From Lineus longissimus (taxonomy: Eukaryota > Nemertea > Pilidiophora > Heteronemertea > Lineidae), in the NCBI RefSeq assembly GCF_910592395.1, contig NC_088322.1, positions 13,449,431 through 13,513,430 on the forward strand: a stretch of 64,000 bases of DNA, given 5' to 3'. The position numbers were made by a program, and so were the translations under genes. The notes below the pieces were generated by a model, which did no database searches, was not told the DNA's origin, and saw nothing but the letters and a program-made list of their open reading frames with translations. Below are positions 34,293-46,801 of the stretch, in pieces. How positions within the stretch are numbered: position 1 is the first letter of the stretch; every line of letters begins with the position of its first letter.

Positions 34293-36995
34293 ATGGGGTG
34301 CTGTGAGGGCATCGCGAAGTGCATGCTTATTGGCATCAATGTCGTATTCGCGGTAAGTCATCAAACTGTTAGATTCGTAGACCGATTACGTCAAAAAGGC
34401 ATCTTATGAAAGACCTATCATTTTAACGAATATCCATAAAGCTTTAACTTTTGAAGACAAGTGACAGTTATTCTCCTGATTTCTTTTTCAATTTTGTCTT
34501 AAAATCGGTAATTTTGACGTTACATTAGACTTTTCGAAGTCAGCTCGCCTCATCTGTTAAATTTGGAGACGAGTTATGGCGTTTGGGCTTTTTTGTGGTT
34601 GGTCAATTTTCTTACCGTGCGATGTGTTATCCTCGCACAACGTGATACCCGGCCGATGAGTTGTCCGTGGGCCTCAGACAGCCTTTTTGGCTTGAGCTGA
34701 AGGTTTCCTAAGCATTTGTAGAATCCAAATCTACTCGAAAAGTAAAAATAAAAAGCCAACCGATATCATATTTTGTCTACTTTCAGATTTTCGGAGTAAT
34801 TTTCCTAGGACTCGGGATCTTCCTGCGCTTCTACGCGGACACAGTATGGAACCTCATCACGCCCCTCCTGGACTCCGTCCTCTCCACCCTGGGAATGTCC
34901 TCAAGCGACATCACCTTTGGCTCGTTCAACATCATCTCGCTGCTCGAAGCGATCGGAATACCCTTGCTCGTCCTCGGGTGTCTGTTACTGGGCATGAGTA
35001 TTATTGGGGCTTTCGGCGCGTGCTGTAAATCAAAAATGATGCTGCTTTTGGTGAGTGACCCAGCTTCTTATCGCTTGAAAGGGGTAGATTTTCAAAACGA
35101 ACAAGATTGATTTTAAAGAAACCTTTTTCGTCGAAATTACTTGCGACAAACTGGATTGATTTTAAAGAAAATGTATATAAATAGGATACGACAACAAACA
35201 AAATCTGAAGTACATGTAGGTCATTTTTTCTTGTCCGTCTTATTTCCAAGAATTGTTTTGATTATTTCTTGTCATTTCAGTATATTATTCTGGTTGTTAT
35301 AATGCTTCTGGCAAAACTCATCTTCACCCTCGTGATCGCCTTGGATTGGTCTACGGTAAGCCAATAATTTGGTTCCCAATCGAACAACCATGTGATGATT
35401 GTAATGGCTTGGCTACGTAACGTCCCGAACCTCCAAAACAGTGTGCCCGATTTCATAATGACCAATCAGAAGCTCTCAAAACTGCATCACTGCAGTCTCC
35501 AAGCCTCGCTATTGGTATCGGTTCCTCGATCGACTAGCATCGTTTACTGGCGTAAATTCAAACGCTGAATGTCTCGTGTTACACCCCGCTAATGAAAAGC
35601 CATGGTCTCTCTTGCTGTCTATTGTATAAAGGAGACATTGAAATATGGGGAACAATCACACATGTTACACGGTTCCTCTCTCTTCTTTAGTATCGAGGTC
35701 AACTGGTGACGTATCTACAGACTTCCATCACGAATGATTTCCAGGGTCTCAACGGTACTTCTATGTTCTCTCTTGTATGGAACTTCGCACAGTACTCGGT
35801 ATGTATCAGCACGGTAACGCGTGTATCAAGGATATTGCCCCTCCGAATTCAAATGAAAATTATAAGCCAGCTTTGCACATCCTGACTAACCAGGGTTTTT
35901 ATATCAGTTCATTCATAAGATAAATGTCACATTAGATTTAGTTTCATGTTATTCTTCTAGTTCTACTGCTGCGGCGTCACCGACTACACGGACAACCAAC
36001 TCGCCACGCAGTGGGTCCGGACCGGTACCTACACGGCTTCCGGGGTTTCTTTCTCCTACACCTTGACCGTGCCTGTCTCATGCTGTGTCATGTCAAGCGG
36101 TTTCACCCCAGCGGATGCACAGGGTTGCTTCACGAGTACCAGCGCATCAAATGCTTACATAGAGACGGTACGTACACAGTGTATCTTTCTTTGATCTTTC
36201 CTAATAGGCAGGAGTGCGTATTATTGCGGGTTCCTCTTGATCCGAAACGATGAGAGTTTTCCAACCCATGCTTTGAGGCTTTACAATAGACAATAGACAA
36301 TAGAAATTATGGCTTCATGACCCGATTGGGTCTTCACCTTACACAACCGACACCCAAGGCTGCCTTAGACTAGTGCAAGTTCGTCAAACATTTCAATAGA
36401 AATGGTGTTTTTCCCGAGTTTGCTCAAGACAGTAGTGCGGTTCATTGCCGTCTTTCTCCTGTCCAACCACCGTGCCAATTTTGTGCTGTGTCACGCTTGA
36501 TGACTTCATCAGATTTAACCTTATAGCCTTCAGAGGCCAGAGCAACTGCAACATCAGAACGAATTTAAAAGAACCAGAGTACAAGAATTGAATATTTATG
36601 TTTCGTATAATGCTGTTTTATGAAGGGTTGTCGGGTGTGATCCTATTGCCTTTGTGTTCTATGCCCCGATCTAACCCGTCTTTTGTTTTTCAGCCCTGCA
36701 TGAATTCAATAGACGGCTTTCTCAGTCAGTACAGCCTTTATCTCATACTGTTCGTTGTAGCTCTTCTCGGATTTGAGGTAAGTATTAAAGACCTACAGTT
36801 CTGTGTCACTTTCCAATCGGCTTGAAGGAGGCTGGGAAAACAGTGGCTCATGGAAGACTACATGTAGATAACCCCCTATATGCAGTCCCACTTTAAATCT
36901 GTTTCTCCTTCTTCCAGCTGTTGTTGATCATCTTCGCCGTGTGCGTGTGTAAACCTCTCTGGTGCACCGGTGACAAAGTCAGTCCGGAAGACTAA
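34293..36995 (+). CDS. Tetraspanin, complete seven-exon gene
   Basis: Tetraspanins are four-pass membrane proteins that organise membrane microdomains. The exons are 34293-34352, 34787-35050, 35281-35355, 35691-35798, 35961-36167, 36694-36777 and 36918-36995, giving 291 residues. Every exon is a multiple of three and every intron is in phase 0 with GT-AG ends. TM1 spans the exon 1/2 junction (CMLIGINVVFA, IFGVIFLGLG). TM2 is IPLLVLGCLLLG followed by GAFGACC. TM3 starts at MMLLL at the end of exon 2 and continues through exon 3, and TM4 is in exons 6-7. The large extracellular loop carries the diagnostic YCCGV and VSCC motifs plus further cysteines and one NGT sequon. The N-terminal MGCCEG and the CKPLWC tail offer palmitoylation cysteines. 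The subfamily is not assigned. A polyadenylation signal is plausible near 37.83 kb (aataaa). Confidence 0.93.
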
Positions 36996-39337
36996 GGAGT
37001 CGTCAAGCCTTGATAGCCTTGACCGGGCCAGGCGTTGGAGGCGGGCCGCCCTCCACCCGCATCGACGCAAAGAGAGGTTGGGATTTGTCAAATCGAGTAG
37101 ACTGCTTCCAGACCGGTTTGCTAAGATCGCAAAAATGAAGTGGCTCGAATATTTGAAGGTTGACTTGAGTCGAACTGGCTGAAAGGATTCTGAGTGGACC
37201 CATTTCTCCGCATTGCTTCCATTTTCCGTCGGTCTCATGTTATGAAACATAAATATGTACGGTGCACTAAAACGATTTAACACCGATTAGGTAGTGTAAT
37301 AGTGTACATACAAAAATATGATTACTGCAGGCCAGAGTCCTCTATTAAAACATGTGTACATTACGTGTACATTGTTGTGCATAGGTTTTGGTAAAAAAAG
37401 TACTCATTGGACCAATCAATCTGCACTAAATTTTATATGTGTCAAGAAGAACCCTTTGCCAATAGCATAATAAAGTTTTAAAAAATTCCAATACCGATTG
37501 CCTGAGAAAAAGAGATTTCCGTACACCATATCCATCAAAACGTCACTGGCGCATTGATATGGCCCTGTCAAAGTACAAGTTCTAAACTGACCAGTGAGAC
37601 CACATTTTCTTAAATATATTATCAAAAAGCATATTTCTGTGATGGCCTGACTCTGTAGATTAAGAATCAACCACAGATTGAGAATTAATTCCACTTTGGT
37701 CCATCCCAGCCATGTATTTACCACAACTTGACATTTTGATAAGCTCTATGTGACTGTGCCACACTTCCGCTCGTCGATGAATACAGGTCTCTGCCCTGCA
37801 CATAGTAGATCATTCTATGATTTATAATAAATGAAAAATATTTTGTCTCGGCCCTTCTTTTTATTTCTAATGAAAATCTTGTCCATCAGTACACTCATTC
37901 GTGTTTGATATCTACATGTACGTATGTTAATTATACCAATAAAAGATATCTCACACTTTGTTTTTATGATACGTGTTAGTCATTAAAAACCTGTCGAGTG
38001 CTCACCACGACACTAAATTTAAGGCGTCGTATGTTGTCTGTTTAACAGGAAATGGTTGGGAAAACGAATCGGTTGCCATGAAAGCAATCTAATCAAATGA
38101 GTAACCAGGGTAGTAGTAGAATCAAAACAGCAGGGTCCCTTGGTCGTACATGTAATTCGAAAGTAGACTGTCCCTGCAAAGCCTTTTGTTCGTCTCGAAC
38201 TATTTTATCATCTACACGAAGGGAACCAATCCGCCGAAGGGCTATTACGAAATACCTATGACTGTACCGCCTTGTTGGAGTACAAAACAGGGATGTCATC
38301 CGCCAACCGCACCAGAGGGTGATTTTTAATTTAAAAATATTCGCTTGTGCCAAGACGAAAAATCAGTCATTATGCGTTCAGCTCGGCCTCAAAGTTCATG
38401 CGTATACTAGTATACAATTTGGCGATCCGGGTGATGACGTGATGCATTTGCAGTGTGGCTCCATTCTACTTACAACTCAGCCCAGGAGGTCGCAGTCACA
38501 CCGGTACCCTTGGAACAGGGAGGTTGAGAGCAGCGACTTATCAAGAAACCTTATACGCATACGGATAAAACTCGGAAGAAAGAGGACAGATTTTGCCGTG
38601 TACATTTCTATCCATATACCTATAGGAATCAGTAATAAGTCTCAATCGCTCAATTTATAGACATCTTGTCCGTATATTGCGTCTTTCCAGGGTTCTGTAG
38701 AATATCACTCTATTAACACCTCATCTCGGTTCGAATAAATGGTGTGCAAACCTGCACTTCCCCATCTAGGTGTTATTAGCACGGTTTTTCGTGCCTCTGC
38801 TTACATCCTCGACAGCCCCCAAAGGAGACGCAGCTTGAGATGAGAGGTAAGTTGTGTGAAGGTCCATAGTTCAAGCTGGCTCGCAACGGGTGCAATTCGA
38901 CGCTTTATAGGTATTAAAGTTTCATGAAATGTCCTATAATGGAGTGTCCTGGGTACAAAGCATTGTTTTATGCACTATAATCTCCGATGATGCCTGTGAA
39001 GATGGGATACTGCATTATGATTATATTAAGCTGCTGCCCGTGTAAGATTTTGAGTGTTCTCATTTCTGAGTGTTTCCCCTCACTCAGTGTTAGGGAACGC
39101 TGCAATATAGATTGACACGTTTTTCTGTGTTCCTCCTATTGAAAAGACATGGTCTCTTTGAAGAGCTGTCTTGTGTATCGAAAGACTCCGATATGAGGAC
39201 AACTACAGATGTTACACCGGCAAGTTAAAACGAGAGTCACATATGGCTCGCGATTCACCTGTCTTAAAAACTGAGGCCTTAAATTCGTTGATTTCGTTGA
39301 ACTGCTACATGTTACTTACTTTCTTCTTTCTTTTCAG
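36996..39337. other. Spacer between tetraspanin and GPCR
   Basis: It contains the presumed tetraspanin 3' untranslated region and possibly a 5' untranslated exon of the GPCR ending at GAG|GTAAGT (38846). A segment near 39.12-39.22 kb resembles one at 35.57-35.68 kb within the tetraspanin gene. No coding gene supported. Confidence 0.45.
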
Positions 39338-39478
39338 AGTATGAGGGAGAGAGTCAGAAATATTCACAAAGAGGAGTCAGACATAGATTAACCAACACGA
39401 GCAGCATTATTTAGCTAAAGAAACCGTTGTCACATATTGTTATACCGCTGATGAGATAATATCCAAGTCCGGAACAAA
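39338..39478 (+). promoter_or_regulatory. Probable GPCR 5' leader with a short upstream ORF
   Basis: A strong acceptor (ttctttcttttcag) at 39337 precedes this segment, so it is likely a 5' untranslated exon continuous with the GPCR coding exon. It contains a complete 16-codon upstream ORF (39341-39391, starting MRERV) ahead of the main ATG, which could reduce translation of the receptor. The upstream donor may be at 38846. The arrangement is inferred. Confidence 0.45.
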
Positions 39479-41405
39479 ATGGCGGCCAATGATACACATG
39501 CACGCGATGTTTTACCGTATAACAGGCTTGGTGCTGGATTCTTTGAGGAGGTTGCACTAGTTTGTATTCTAGTCGTTGGCAGTGTGGCAAATTCTGCAGT
39601 GATATTTGTACTGGTGAAATCATTAAAAAAGGCAGGAAATCGTAATGTGCCAAACGTGCTCATGTTGATTTTAGCTGTATCGGACATGGTAGAATTGTTT
39701 GGCTTTCCTTTGAAGATAATTTCGTATGTTATTGGACGATGGCTTGGTGGCGAAATATCATGTGACTTTACCGCTTTCGTCATAGAGTGCTTTTCGACTT
39801 TCTCGCAATGTGTCGTTACCATTATGGCCATCGATCGCTACTGCGCAATCAACCAGCCCTTCTTCTACAGAAAGTACGGAAAAGTGCGGAATTTCGCTGT
39901 GCTTACATTGATGACGTTATTCATATCGTGCGGCATAAACGGGTGGAAAGTCCATACGTATACTCTTCAAATGGGCCTCCAACTTCAGCTTAATAAATCG
40001 GGTTTAATGTGCCACTTCGTCAAACTGTTGATCTCGCCAAATCATTATATCTGTGGCTACATCACTATTGGCTTTAACATCATCGTGAACACCGTGTTGA
40101 TCTTCTGTAATAGCAAAGTCCTGATATCTCTGTGGGTTCTAAGAAGGTCCTTGAACCAAATTGCTCCACCGAGAATTGCCGTCGTAACCCGACATCTCCC
40201 GAGTAAATCCGAAGTCTGCCGATCAGACACCGATAGAGAACGACCGTCAGTTATTTCGGACGTCAACAAGAACCTAAACAACCTGATTGCTACTATCAGC
40301 GCCACTTACTTAGGATGTAATCTTCCCCTATTTGTAAGTTAAAGTACCGGGGTATAGCAGGCGACACAGGCCTCTCAGGAATAGTTCTACACTATTTGTC
40401 AATAACTATAGTACACTGCAATAGATAGGCCCCTACTTGTTGCTGAGAACCTTATATTTTCAGTGTAGCGTACAATTAATATCTATTCCCCAGGCTAGCT
40501 GTCACAACGGGGTTTTCAAATGAACAACTCTAGTAACGACGGAGATACAATGAAGACAGTTTGTAACCGTGATTTCTACCTGTAATTCATACACAGTCAA
40601 ACAAAACGTAACAATTTGAAATAATTTATCATATCTTTTTTTTCAGATTCACCTTATTCTCGGGCAGTTCGGCTGTGAAATACCGCACCAGTCGACCGTT
40701 ATTGCTTTGGTACTTTCAGAGTCAAGTCCGGCCATCCACCCGATCGTTTACGGACTTTCCCGACGGTCATTCCGGAAGGTTCTCCGAGGAGTGCTGCGCG
40801 GCGTATGTTGTTGCTGTTGTGCATGGCAGCCGGTTCGAGCGAATGTCGGTCCAGGCGGCGCGAACCTAGAAGGGAATGAGAGAGGATCGGCCAGCGCACA
40901 TTCAGTTCGCAATGAGAGCACGAATGCGCGGCCTATCACCCCGGAGTTTTCTATAAAGATGACAGTGAGCTTGTCCGATACGGCGGCGGCACGGCAGTGT
41001 GCTGAATTGAACAGTTGGTCATCGACGCGTATGGAGGCGGGCATTCAAACTATGACTGGTTCCGTTTTTACGATCCACTCCACAAATAGTTCTGCGTTTT
41101 GGCATGATACTGCTGAAGCCATCAGCGACTTGAATGCGTTGTCGTACGCGAGTTTTGGAGAAATATGTGATGGTGAGTCAGCTGCTGGTAGTGTAATCAG
41201 TCGCACAAACGACGTGCTTGATACAATTGCAAACTATGAATACAGAAGTGTTCGGCAAGCCTACAATATACATGATAAAGTACATAACTTTGACAACATT
41301 AGCGTAAATAGTAACTTTGAAATCGTTACCGTAAATAGTCAAAGCAATAAAAGTTACCATCATAACAGCGGAATTTCACAACAGTGTGCCTGCAGAGCAT
41401 ACTAG
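39479..41405 (+). CDS. Rhodopsin-class G protein-coupled receptor, two exons
   Basis: Exon 1 is 39479-40333 (285 codons) and exon 2 is 40647-41405 (252 codons plus TAG), giving 537 residues. The intron is phase 0, with TTT|GTAAGT and tttttttcag|ATT. Hallmarks are TM1 with SVANSAV, TM2 with LAVSD, TM3 ending IDRYCAI (DRY), a TM3 cysteine (EISCDF), TM6 across the intron (ATYLGCNLPLF then IHLILG) and TM7 SSPAIHPIVY, an HPxxY form of NPxxY. A short N-terminus carries one NDT sequon. Intracellular loop 3 is long, and the C-tail is long (about 200 residues) with a C-C-C-C-C cluster just after TM7, a likely palmitoylation site. The ligand is unknown; it is not a clear opsin because no TM7 lysine is seen. 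The stop codon overlaps the start of a 48-bp tandem array, and the tail appears frameshifted. Confidence 0.9.
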
Positions 41406-41596
41406 TGACTATGTGGGTGAATATTCACAATACGGAATGCTTGCAAATCATAGTGACTATGTGGATGAATATTCACAATACGGAATGCCTGCAAATCATA
41501 GTGACTATGTGGATGAATATTCACAATACGGAATGCCTGCAAATCATAGTGACTATGTGGATGAATATTCACAATACGGAATGCCTGCAAATCATA
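41405..41596 (+). repeat. 48-bp tandem repeat, four copies, at the GPCR stop codon
   Basis: Four adjacent 48-bp units (41405-41452, 41453-41500, 41501-41548, 41549-41596) are nearly identical, with partial units on both sides. The unit is a multiple of three and stays open in one plus frame, encoding a 16-residue repeat with three tyrosines (SDYVDEYSQYGMPANH). That frame is +1 relative to the GPCR. Confidence 0.92.
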
Positions 41597-41679
41597 CTAG
41601 TGACTATGTGCAGAACATAATCGTGACTGTGAGACTTCTACTCTTCTCTTCTCTCTCGCCCGCTCTGCACTTCGATTAG

Positions 41680-43373
41680 CCAACTTGGATATGTTATCAT
41701 CATACACTCTTAAAATGTATTAGTGAAAACAACTACAAGTAATTCGGTAGTTCCCATTACAAAAATTGTGAAATTAGTAAAACCATTGAGTAGTTCCAGC
41801 AAAAAACAAGTGGTAAAACTTGATATTTGGTATTTGTGCATCTGTCAACACAGAGGCAATGCTGTACTTGATATCAATTACGTATTTACGCGATTGAAAT
41901 TTTCTCAATTTCAATAGCAGTATTCAAATTTCGAAGGCCTACCTCGGCTTCCTACGTAGGATGTATACCACCAGCACACCAACTCACCCTAACACGTGCA
42001 GCAGGTGATTCTTACATAAAACCGTCCGTTGGCCAACATGTATGTAACACTTGACCCCCCAGACTGGTGAGGATTGACCTCCAGCTTGGGGTTGCTCCTT
42101 TGAGAACCCAATGGAAATTTCACATAATGTCGCTAAATCTAAAGACTAGTGGTAGTCTTACGCGAGTCAAAATGCAGGTGCGGAACCAGGATTTTTCGCC
42201 ATTAGGGGTTTTTACCTGCAGTGCAATCTTTACGACATTTAAGTTAGTTCCACTAATGCATAAAAGAGGACATTGCGCCTAATTTGACTCCACATCCCTT
42301 TCTCCAAAGCAGATATACGTACTATTCAAGTATATTCTTCTCTGGCAGTATTAACTTCCATGTTGTCTTAGTCATTGCATATTATACATTGCCATCACGT
42401 AGTGTAATCGGACTAAAAATGGCCGCGACCATTGATTCGCGCTCACGTATGTCGCTTACATTTTGTAAAATAAAACAGTTTAAATATGAATGTTTTAATG
42501 TCTTTTTCAACAATATCACCAACTTTCGTATGACTTTAGTATGGGGCCTAAAACTCTTATGATAATAAAATGGCAAAGAGCAACGACGGCCGATTCAAGC
42601 GAGGACGGACCGGAACGACGTCATCAATAGAGTTCTGGTCATGCGCAAGAAAGATGACTTATCCCAAGGAAAAGCCTTCCTAACCCTCTGTATGAACAAA
42701 ACCAGTCGAGTACCACTATCGCTGATGATGCGGTGATAATGGCTGATGTAAGCTGCATTAATTTTTCGTATTAGTAGTTATTTAGCATTTGCATGCTGGT
42801 AAAAAGCTTTCTCAAAAGTATAAAGCGACTTAGTCAAGTTTAAAGACATGTAACAACCTATTTCAGAAGATCCGAGAAAGCTGACACCACGACTGCGTGA
42901 AAGAAAAAACCCTTTCAACTACCATCTAGATCATCTCTAAGGTGTTTTATTTATAAACAAGTGATACTGTGAAATCTTAAAGGGGGAATACAGACAAGAC
43001 CGGTAGCGGGCCAGTTTACGAATGCATGGACGAGACCTGCTGAATGAAAGGGTCCGGAGTCCATCCTTTGGTCATCCTTGTTGAGGGTGAGAAACCATAT
43101 ATACCCTCATCACATTGGCCATTTTCCTCAAGCAGCAATTTGGGACTTCCTGACAGGCAATGACCAATTAGAAGAGAGCTAACATGCTTGGTCGGCACAG
43201 ACAGCACGGCCATGATCACATAAGGGATTTTGATTGGTCAAAACCTGTCACCTGACCGCAAGTCTTACATGATTTCTGCTTGAGGAAAGAGGCGAATGCA
43301 GGGCCCAATGATTTCGGGAATGCAAGGAAATTCTCTCTCTCACACTATGAATAATGAAGAATGACCTTGACCT
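41680..43373. other. Convergent spacer between GPCR (+) and TRIM gene (-)
   Basis: It should contain the 3' untranslated regions of both genes. No other coding feature supported. Confidence 0.5.
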
Positions 43374-45422
43374 TCACAGCATGCACGTTTCAAACAGTCT
43401 AAAGATTTTCACGACACCGTCTTTTTGTGCCACAACGATGTGTCCATCGTTGTCTAAAGCCACGCCTACCGGGGCCTCCAATCCGTCTTCCGCTTCAATG
43501 AGGTATTTCCGAAAGGCACCGCGGTCGCTGAGTAACAAGATGCGATCATTTGCTCGATCGGCTGCTAATACATTTCCGTCCTGCGCATAACAAACATCGA
43601 CTATATCACCGTACGACTGAATGTATTTCATGTCACCGTCACGACGGACAAAAGCGAGACAACTGTAACTTAGATTGTTTAAAGCGGATGTGCTGCCCCC
43701 CAGCGCCGTGATGCCATTTGGGGGCTCAGTCCGCCAGCAGTCCATGCTAATGACCATACTGGTTACGCGGCGGCTGTATGGGTCAACACGGACGGTCATT
43801 TTCGAGGGACACCGGTCCCGCGTCGAAACGAAACATTTCAAACTGAATTTTCGTTCTCGTTTCTCTAATTCTTCATCCGGCATTAACACAACTCCTTCAG
43901 AGTTCATCCTGTCCCAGCAGCCCCAAAAAGCTTTGTCGTTGTCGATAGCAACGCTCGTCCAGCCAATTAGATTATTTCCACCGATCCCGTTCAACTTGCT
44001 GTAATGGTCTATTTCTCCTTCTCGCGTGAATTCTAACGGTTTTGCCAACCCCTCGTTAGTTACAATGAAGTTACCACTCGACAGAACTGCTATGTCACTT
44101 GGCTTATCCAATGGGGACCGGTCATTTATCCCACGTGACTCCCACTCCAAGCTGTATTGTTTAGTCGTTACGTTCGCGGGGCCAATGCTCGTGAACAGTT
44201 TCACTTTCTCATTCGCGCAATCAACGACAACAACTTCCCCGGCGGGGAGGATTGCCAACCCGGTCAAATTTGGTACCCGGCTGTCAGCAGCAGTTTTACA
44301 CTTAATCTCACCAACGCAATACACCTGTCTATTCGCGGAAACAACCAGCTTTCCCAACAGCGACGATTTCTTCTGCAAGAAGGCTGTGTTTTCCAAAAAT
44401 GAGATCCCCTTATGGAAAGATAAGTCTAACTCCTTCGGGGCCCCAGGAGCCTCGACGTTCTCGAAAATGTCCTCATTTGCTCGGAGGAACGTTTTCATGT
44501 GCAAAACATTATCCGCTCGTACTCTGCTCCGATTGCCGATGAAAATATCCTTAATTTTCAGCAGAGCGGTCAAGGTCGTATCAGCGTCTTTCAACACATT
44601 TGTCATTTTCTCCGCCGCGCGGTCAAAACTGACACGCTCGTGGCGTATCTCACACAACATGCTACGCTCCGCCCGATCAATCGCTTCGTGGTACAGTTTT
44701 GCAATGTTCCGAACCTGGTACTCCATGTTTTCAAAAGCCGTGTTTTTCCGCTCGACTCTCTGCTTGAACACGTGCTCGCGCTCTAAAACTTTCTCCCGCA
44801 CCTTTCCAACCTTACGCATGCGCTTTTGAATATAGTCCTCAGCATCTCTCAACACGTGATGCAAATCTGCTGTCACGTGATCAACATGGCGCGCCGCGCA
44901 CGATTTTTTCGTACAGAATACGAACCGGCAAGTTTTGCAATAGATACGCATCTGACTCAAAGGATGTTCACGGCATTTCATAGTTGTTTCGTCGGCGACG
45001 AATGGTTGTGTGGACCTATTCTGGAAGTCCCGTTCATCACCCCCGTAGCTGCTCGTGCTCGTACTGCTGTTGGAGTTAAGCCCCAAGTCCTCATCACTGA
45101 CAGGCATAGTACTGTTCTGAAGTTGCATCTTCTCCACAAGGCTAAACGAACTAAAAGTCACCGGTAACTTATGCAACTCCCCAGGGAAGAGCAGAAATTT
45201 TTGACAAGTCGGACACTCATTTGCCCCGACGCCATTCCGTACTCCTCCGTTCAACAGCGAGTAATCCTCACCGTCCGCATCGGCGACATCTCCGTTTGTA
45301 CTTTGTTCGATTCCGGCACACTTCGGACAAGTCACGTGACCACAATCACCTGCGTACATGGACTCCGAACTGCCATCTGCGCAGTTCGAACACCTGAGAG
45401 TTCTATTGCGTAATTCTCTCAT
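43374..45422 (-). CDS. TRIM protein: RING, B-box, coiled coil, NHL-like propeller
   Basis: A likely E3 ubiquitin ligase of the TRIM-NHL type, 682 residues in one uninterrupted exon. The RING ligands are C11, C14, C27, H29, C32, C35, C70 and C73, a C3HC4 pattern with an unusually long insertion (34 residues) before the last pair. The B-box starts at C150 (CREH, then YCKTC, FC and a histidine cluster around 179-189). A charged helical region at about 190-300 is the coiled coil. From about residue 370 to the end there are NHL-type blades, for example LPAGEVVVVDCANEKVKLF, QDGNVLAADRANDRILLL and DNDGHIVVAQKDGVVKIF. The ATG at 45422 has A at -3 and fits the RING spacing. An intronless TRIM-NHL coding region may reflect retroposition, but single-exon forms are known among invertebrate expansions. 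Confidence 0.9.
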   Translation of the reverse strand: MRELRNRTLRCSNCADGSSESMYAGDCGHVTCPKCAGIEQSTNGDVADADGEDYSLLNGGVRNGVGANECPTCQKFLLFPGELHKLPVTFSSFSLVEKMQLQNSTMPVSDEDLGLNSNSSTSTSSYGGDERDFQNRSTQPFVADETTMKCREHPLSQMRIYCKTCRFVFCTKKSCAARHVDHVTADLHHVLRDAEDYIQKRMRKVGKVREKVLEREHVFKQRVERKNTAFENMEYQVRNIAKLYHEAIDRAERSMLCEIRHERVSFDRAAEKMTNVLKDADTTLTALLKIKDIFIGNRSRVRADNVLHMKTFLRANEDIFENVEAPGAPKELDLSFHKGISFLENTAFLQKKSSLLGKLVVSANRQVYCVGEIKCKTAADSRVPNLTGLAILPAGEVVVVDCANEKVKLFTSIGPANVTTKQYSLEWESRGINDRSPLDKPSDIAVLSSGNFIVTNEGLAKPLEFTREGEIDHYSKLNGIGGNNLIGWTSVAIDNDKAFWGCWDRMNSEGVVLMPDEELEKRERKFSLKCFVSTRDRCPSKMTVRVDPYSRRVTSMVISMDCWRTEPPNGITALGGSTSALNNLSYSCLAFVRRDGDMKYIQSYGDIVDVCYAQDGNVLAADRANDRILLLSDRGAFRKYLIEAEDGLEAPVGVALDNDGHIVVAQKDGVVKIFRLFETCML

Positions 45423-46801
45423 CTTGGAATTTGATTTGTTATTGCAGTTCTATCCTTATCACGTCATCATTGCATTTGGAATCTGAAAAGATAAAAGAGG
45501 AGGCGTCTTAATTAATATTCTGATAGAGTTTGTGAGAAAATAAATCTTTGTCCAATAATGGCTTCTTATTTCATATTCTCTTCAACCCAATCAAACCCGA
45601 CTGAAAATGGACAGATTAATATAAAAAAGTCACGAGCCACTATACACTCGTTTGACACAAGATGACAGACAGGTTTCGGCAGCCATACGAATCCTACCAA
45701 CGACAAAGTAAGAAGTATGTAAAAGTATTGACAATTTCCCCGATTCCTCCTCAACCACGTATTAAACATATTCACTACTATCAGTGGCTAGTGAATAAGC
45801 ACAGGGCCAGATGGACCACAGACCTTCGTACTTGGTCGTTTGTAAGGATTGCGAAACTTGCCGAACGAGCAGTTGGAACACGACGAAACGATCATTTGTT
45901 ATCAATTCAAATCTCAATCCAGCATCAGACATGGCGTTTACACCATTATACGACAATTAAAATATGCATGTTATAAAGAACTCTTCCGACAAGAATGATT
46001 TGATTTCATACGCCCTTGGGGTTGCTCTATTCCTAGACTGCGTCTGCTAACGCGATAAGAGCAGCTCGACTTAAGCAACCTCATTACATTTCATTCAGGC
46101 GGCCATAACACGTCACGTGTAGGTACCAGGAGGCCAATGAAATGGCACTTCCCTTGCATGTGATCTCTGACAACAATACGGAGTTGGGGACAATTAGTAC
46201 GGCCGCAGGCCAATCGGCCTGAAAGCTTATTTCCAACCAAACTTGATATTCAGGCTGAGGTTTCAGTACACGACACATTTCAATCAACCCAGAAAGGTTT
46301 GAAATCTAATTTAGAAGTAGCAGCATTTTTTCCCGACCTAATGATGTTAGGTCTGCTTCCTCCTGGCACAAATTCCATGTCATGTGAGATCTAAAACTGT
46401 CGTTTTTTCTACAACGGCTGGTGATTTTGAAACATATTTTTCCCAAAAATATGAGGATGTAGTTATAGATCATACTTTAAATTTGATGATTAACCCCTTA
46501 ACACTGAGGAACAGACACGGGGCGAGATGTAGTAGGATCGATCTCCAAAGGTATACATGTATAGTGAAGTGCAACCACGATAGATTGATAACACTTGTGA
46601 CCTCATATATTCTGTTCGAGTAAATTAGTGTTGTTGTCCTCAACAAGTATAAATCGATAGAAACCATGAATATATGCCAACATGTGCCAGTATAATTACA
46701 GTGATATCACATCCTCCGAAAAATCATGTCGTGTTGGGGTGACGTAGATTGGTTGGTGATGAATCATAGCGAAATGGAAACAAAGCAAGCGAGAAACTTG
46801 G
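45423..46801. other. Intergenic, nothing supported
   Basis: It contains the TRIM gene's 5' flank. Only short frames without recognisable domains. Confidence 0.5.

Noticed and set aside
36876-37283. A 135-codon minus-strand frame over the tetraspanin 3' end
   Set aside because: It is antisense to the last tetraspanin exon and its untranslated region, with no recognisable domain.
44026-44829. A 267-codon plus-strand frame
   Set aside because: It is the antisense shadow of the TRIM gene, whose RING, B-box and NHL motifs establish the minus strand as coding.
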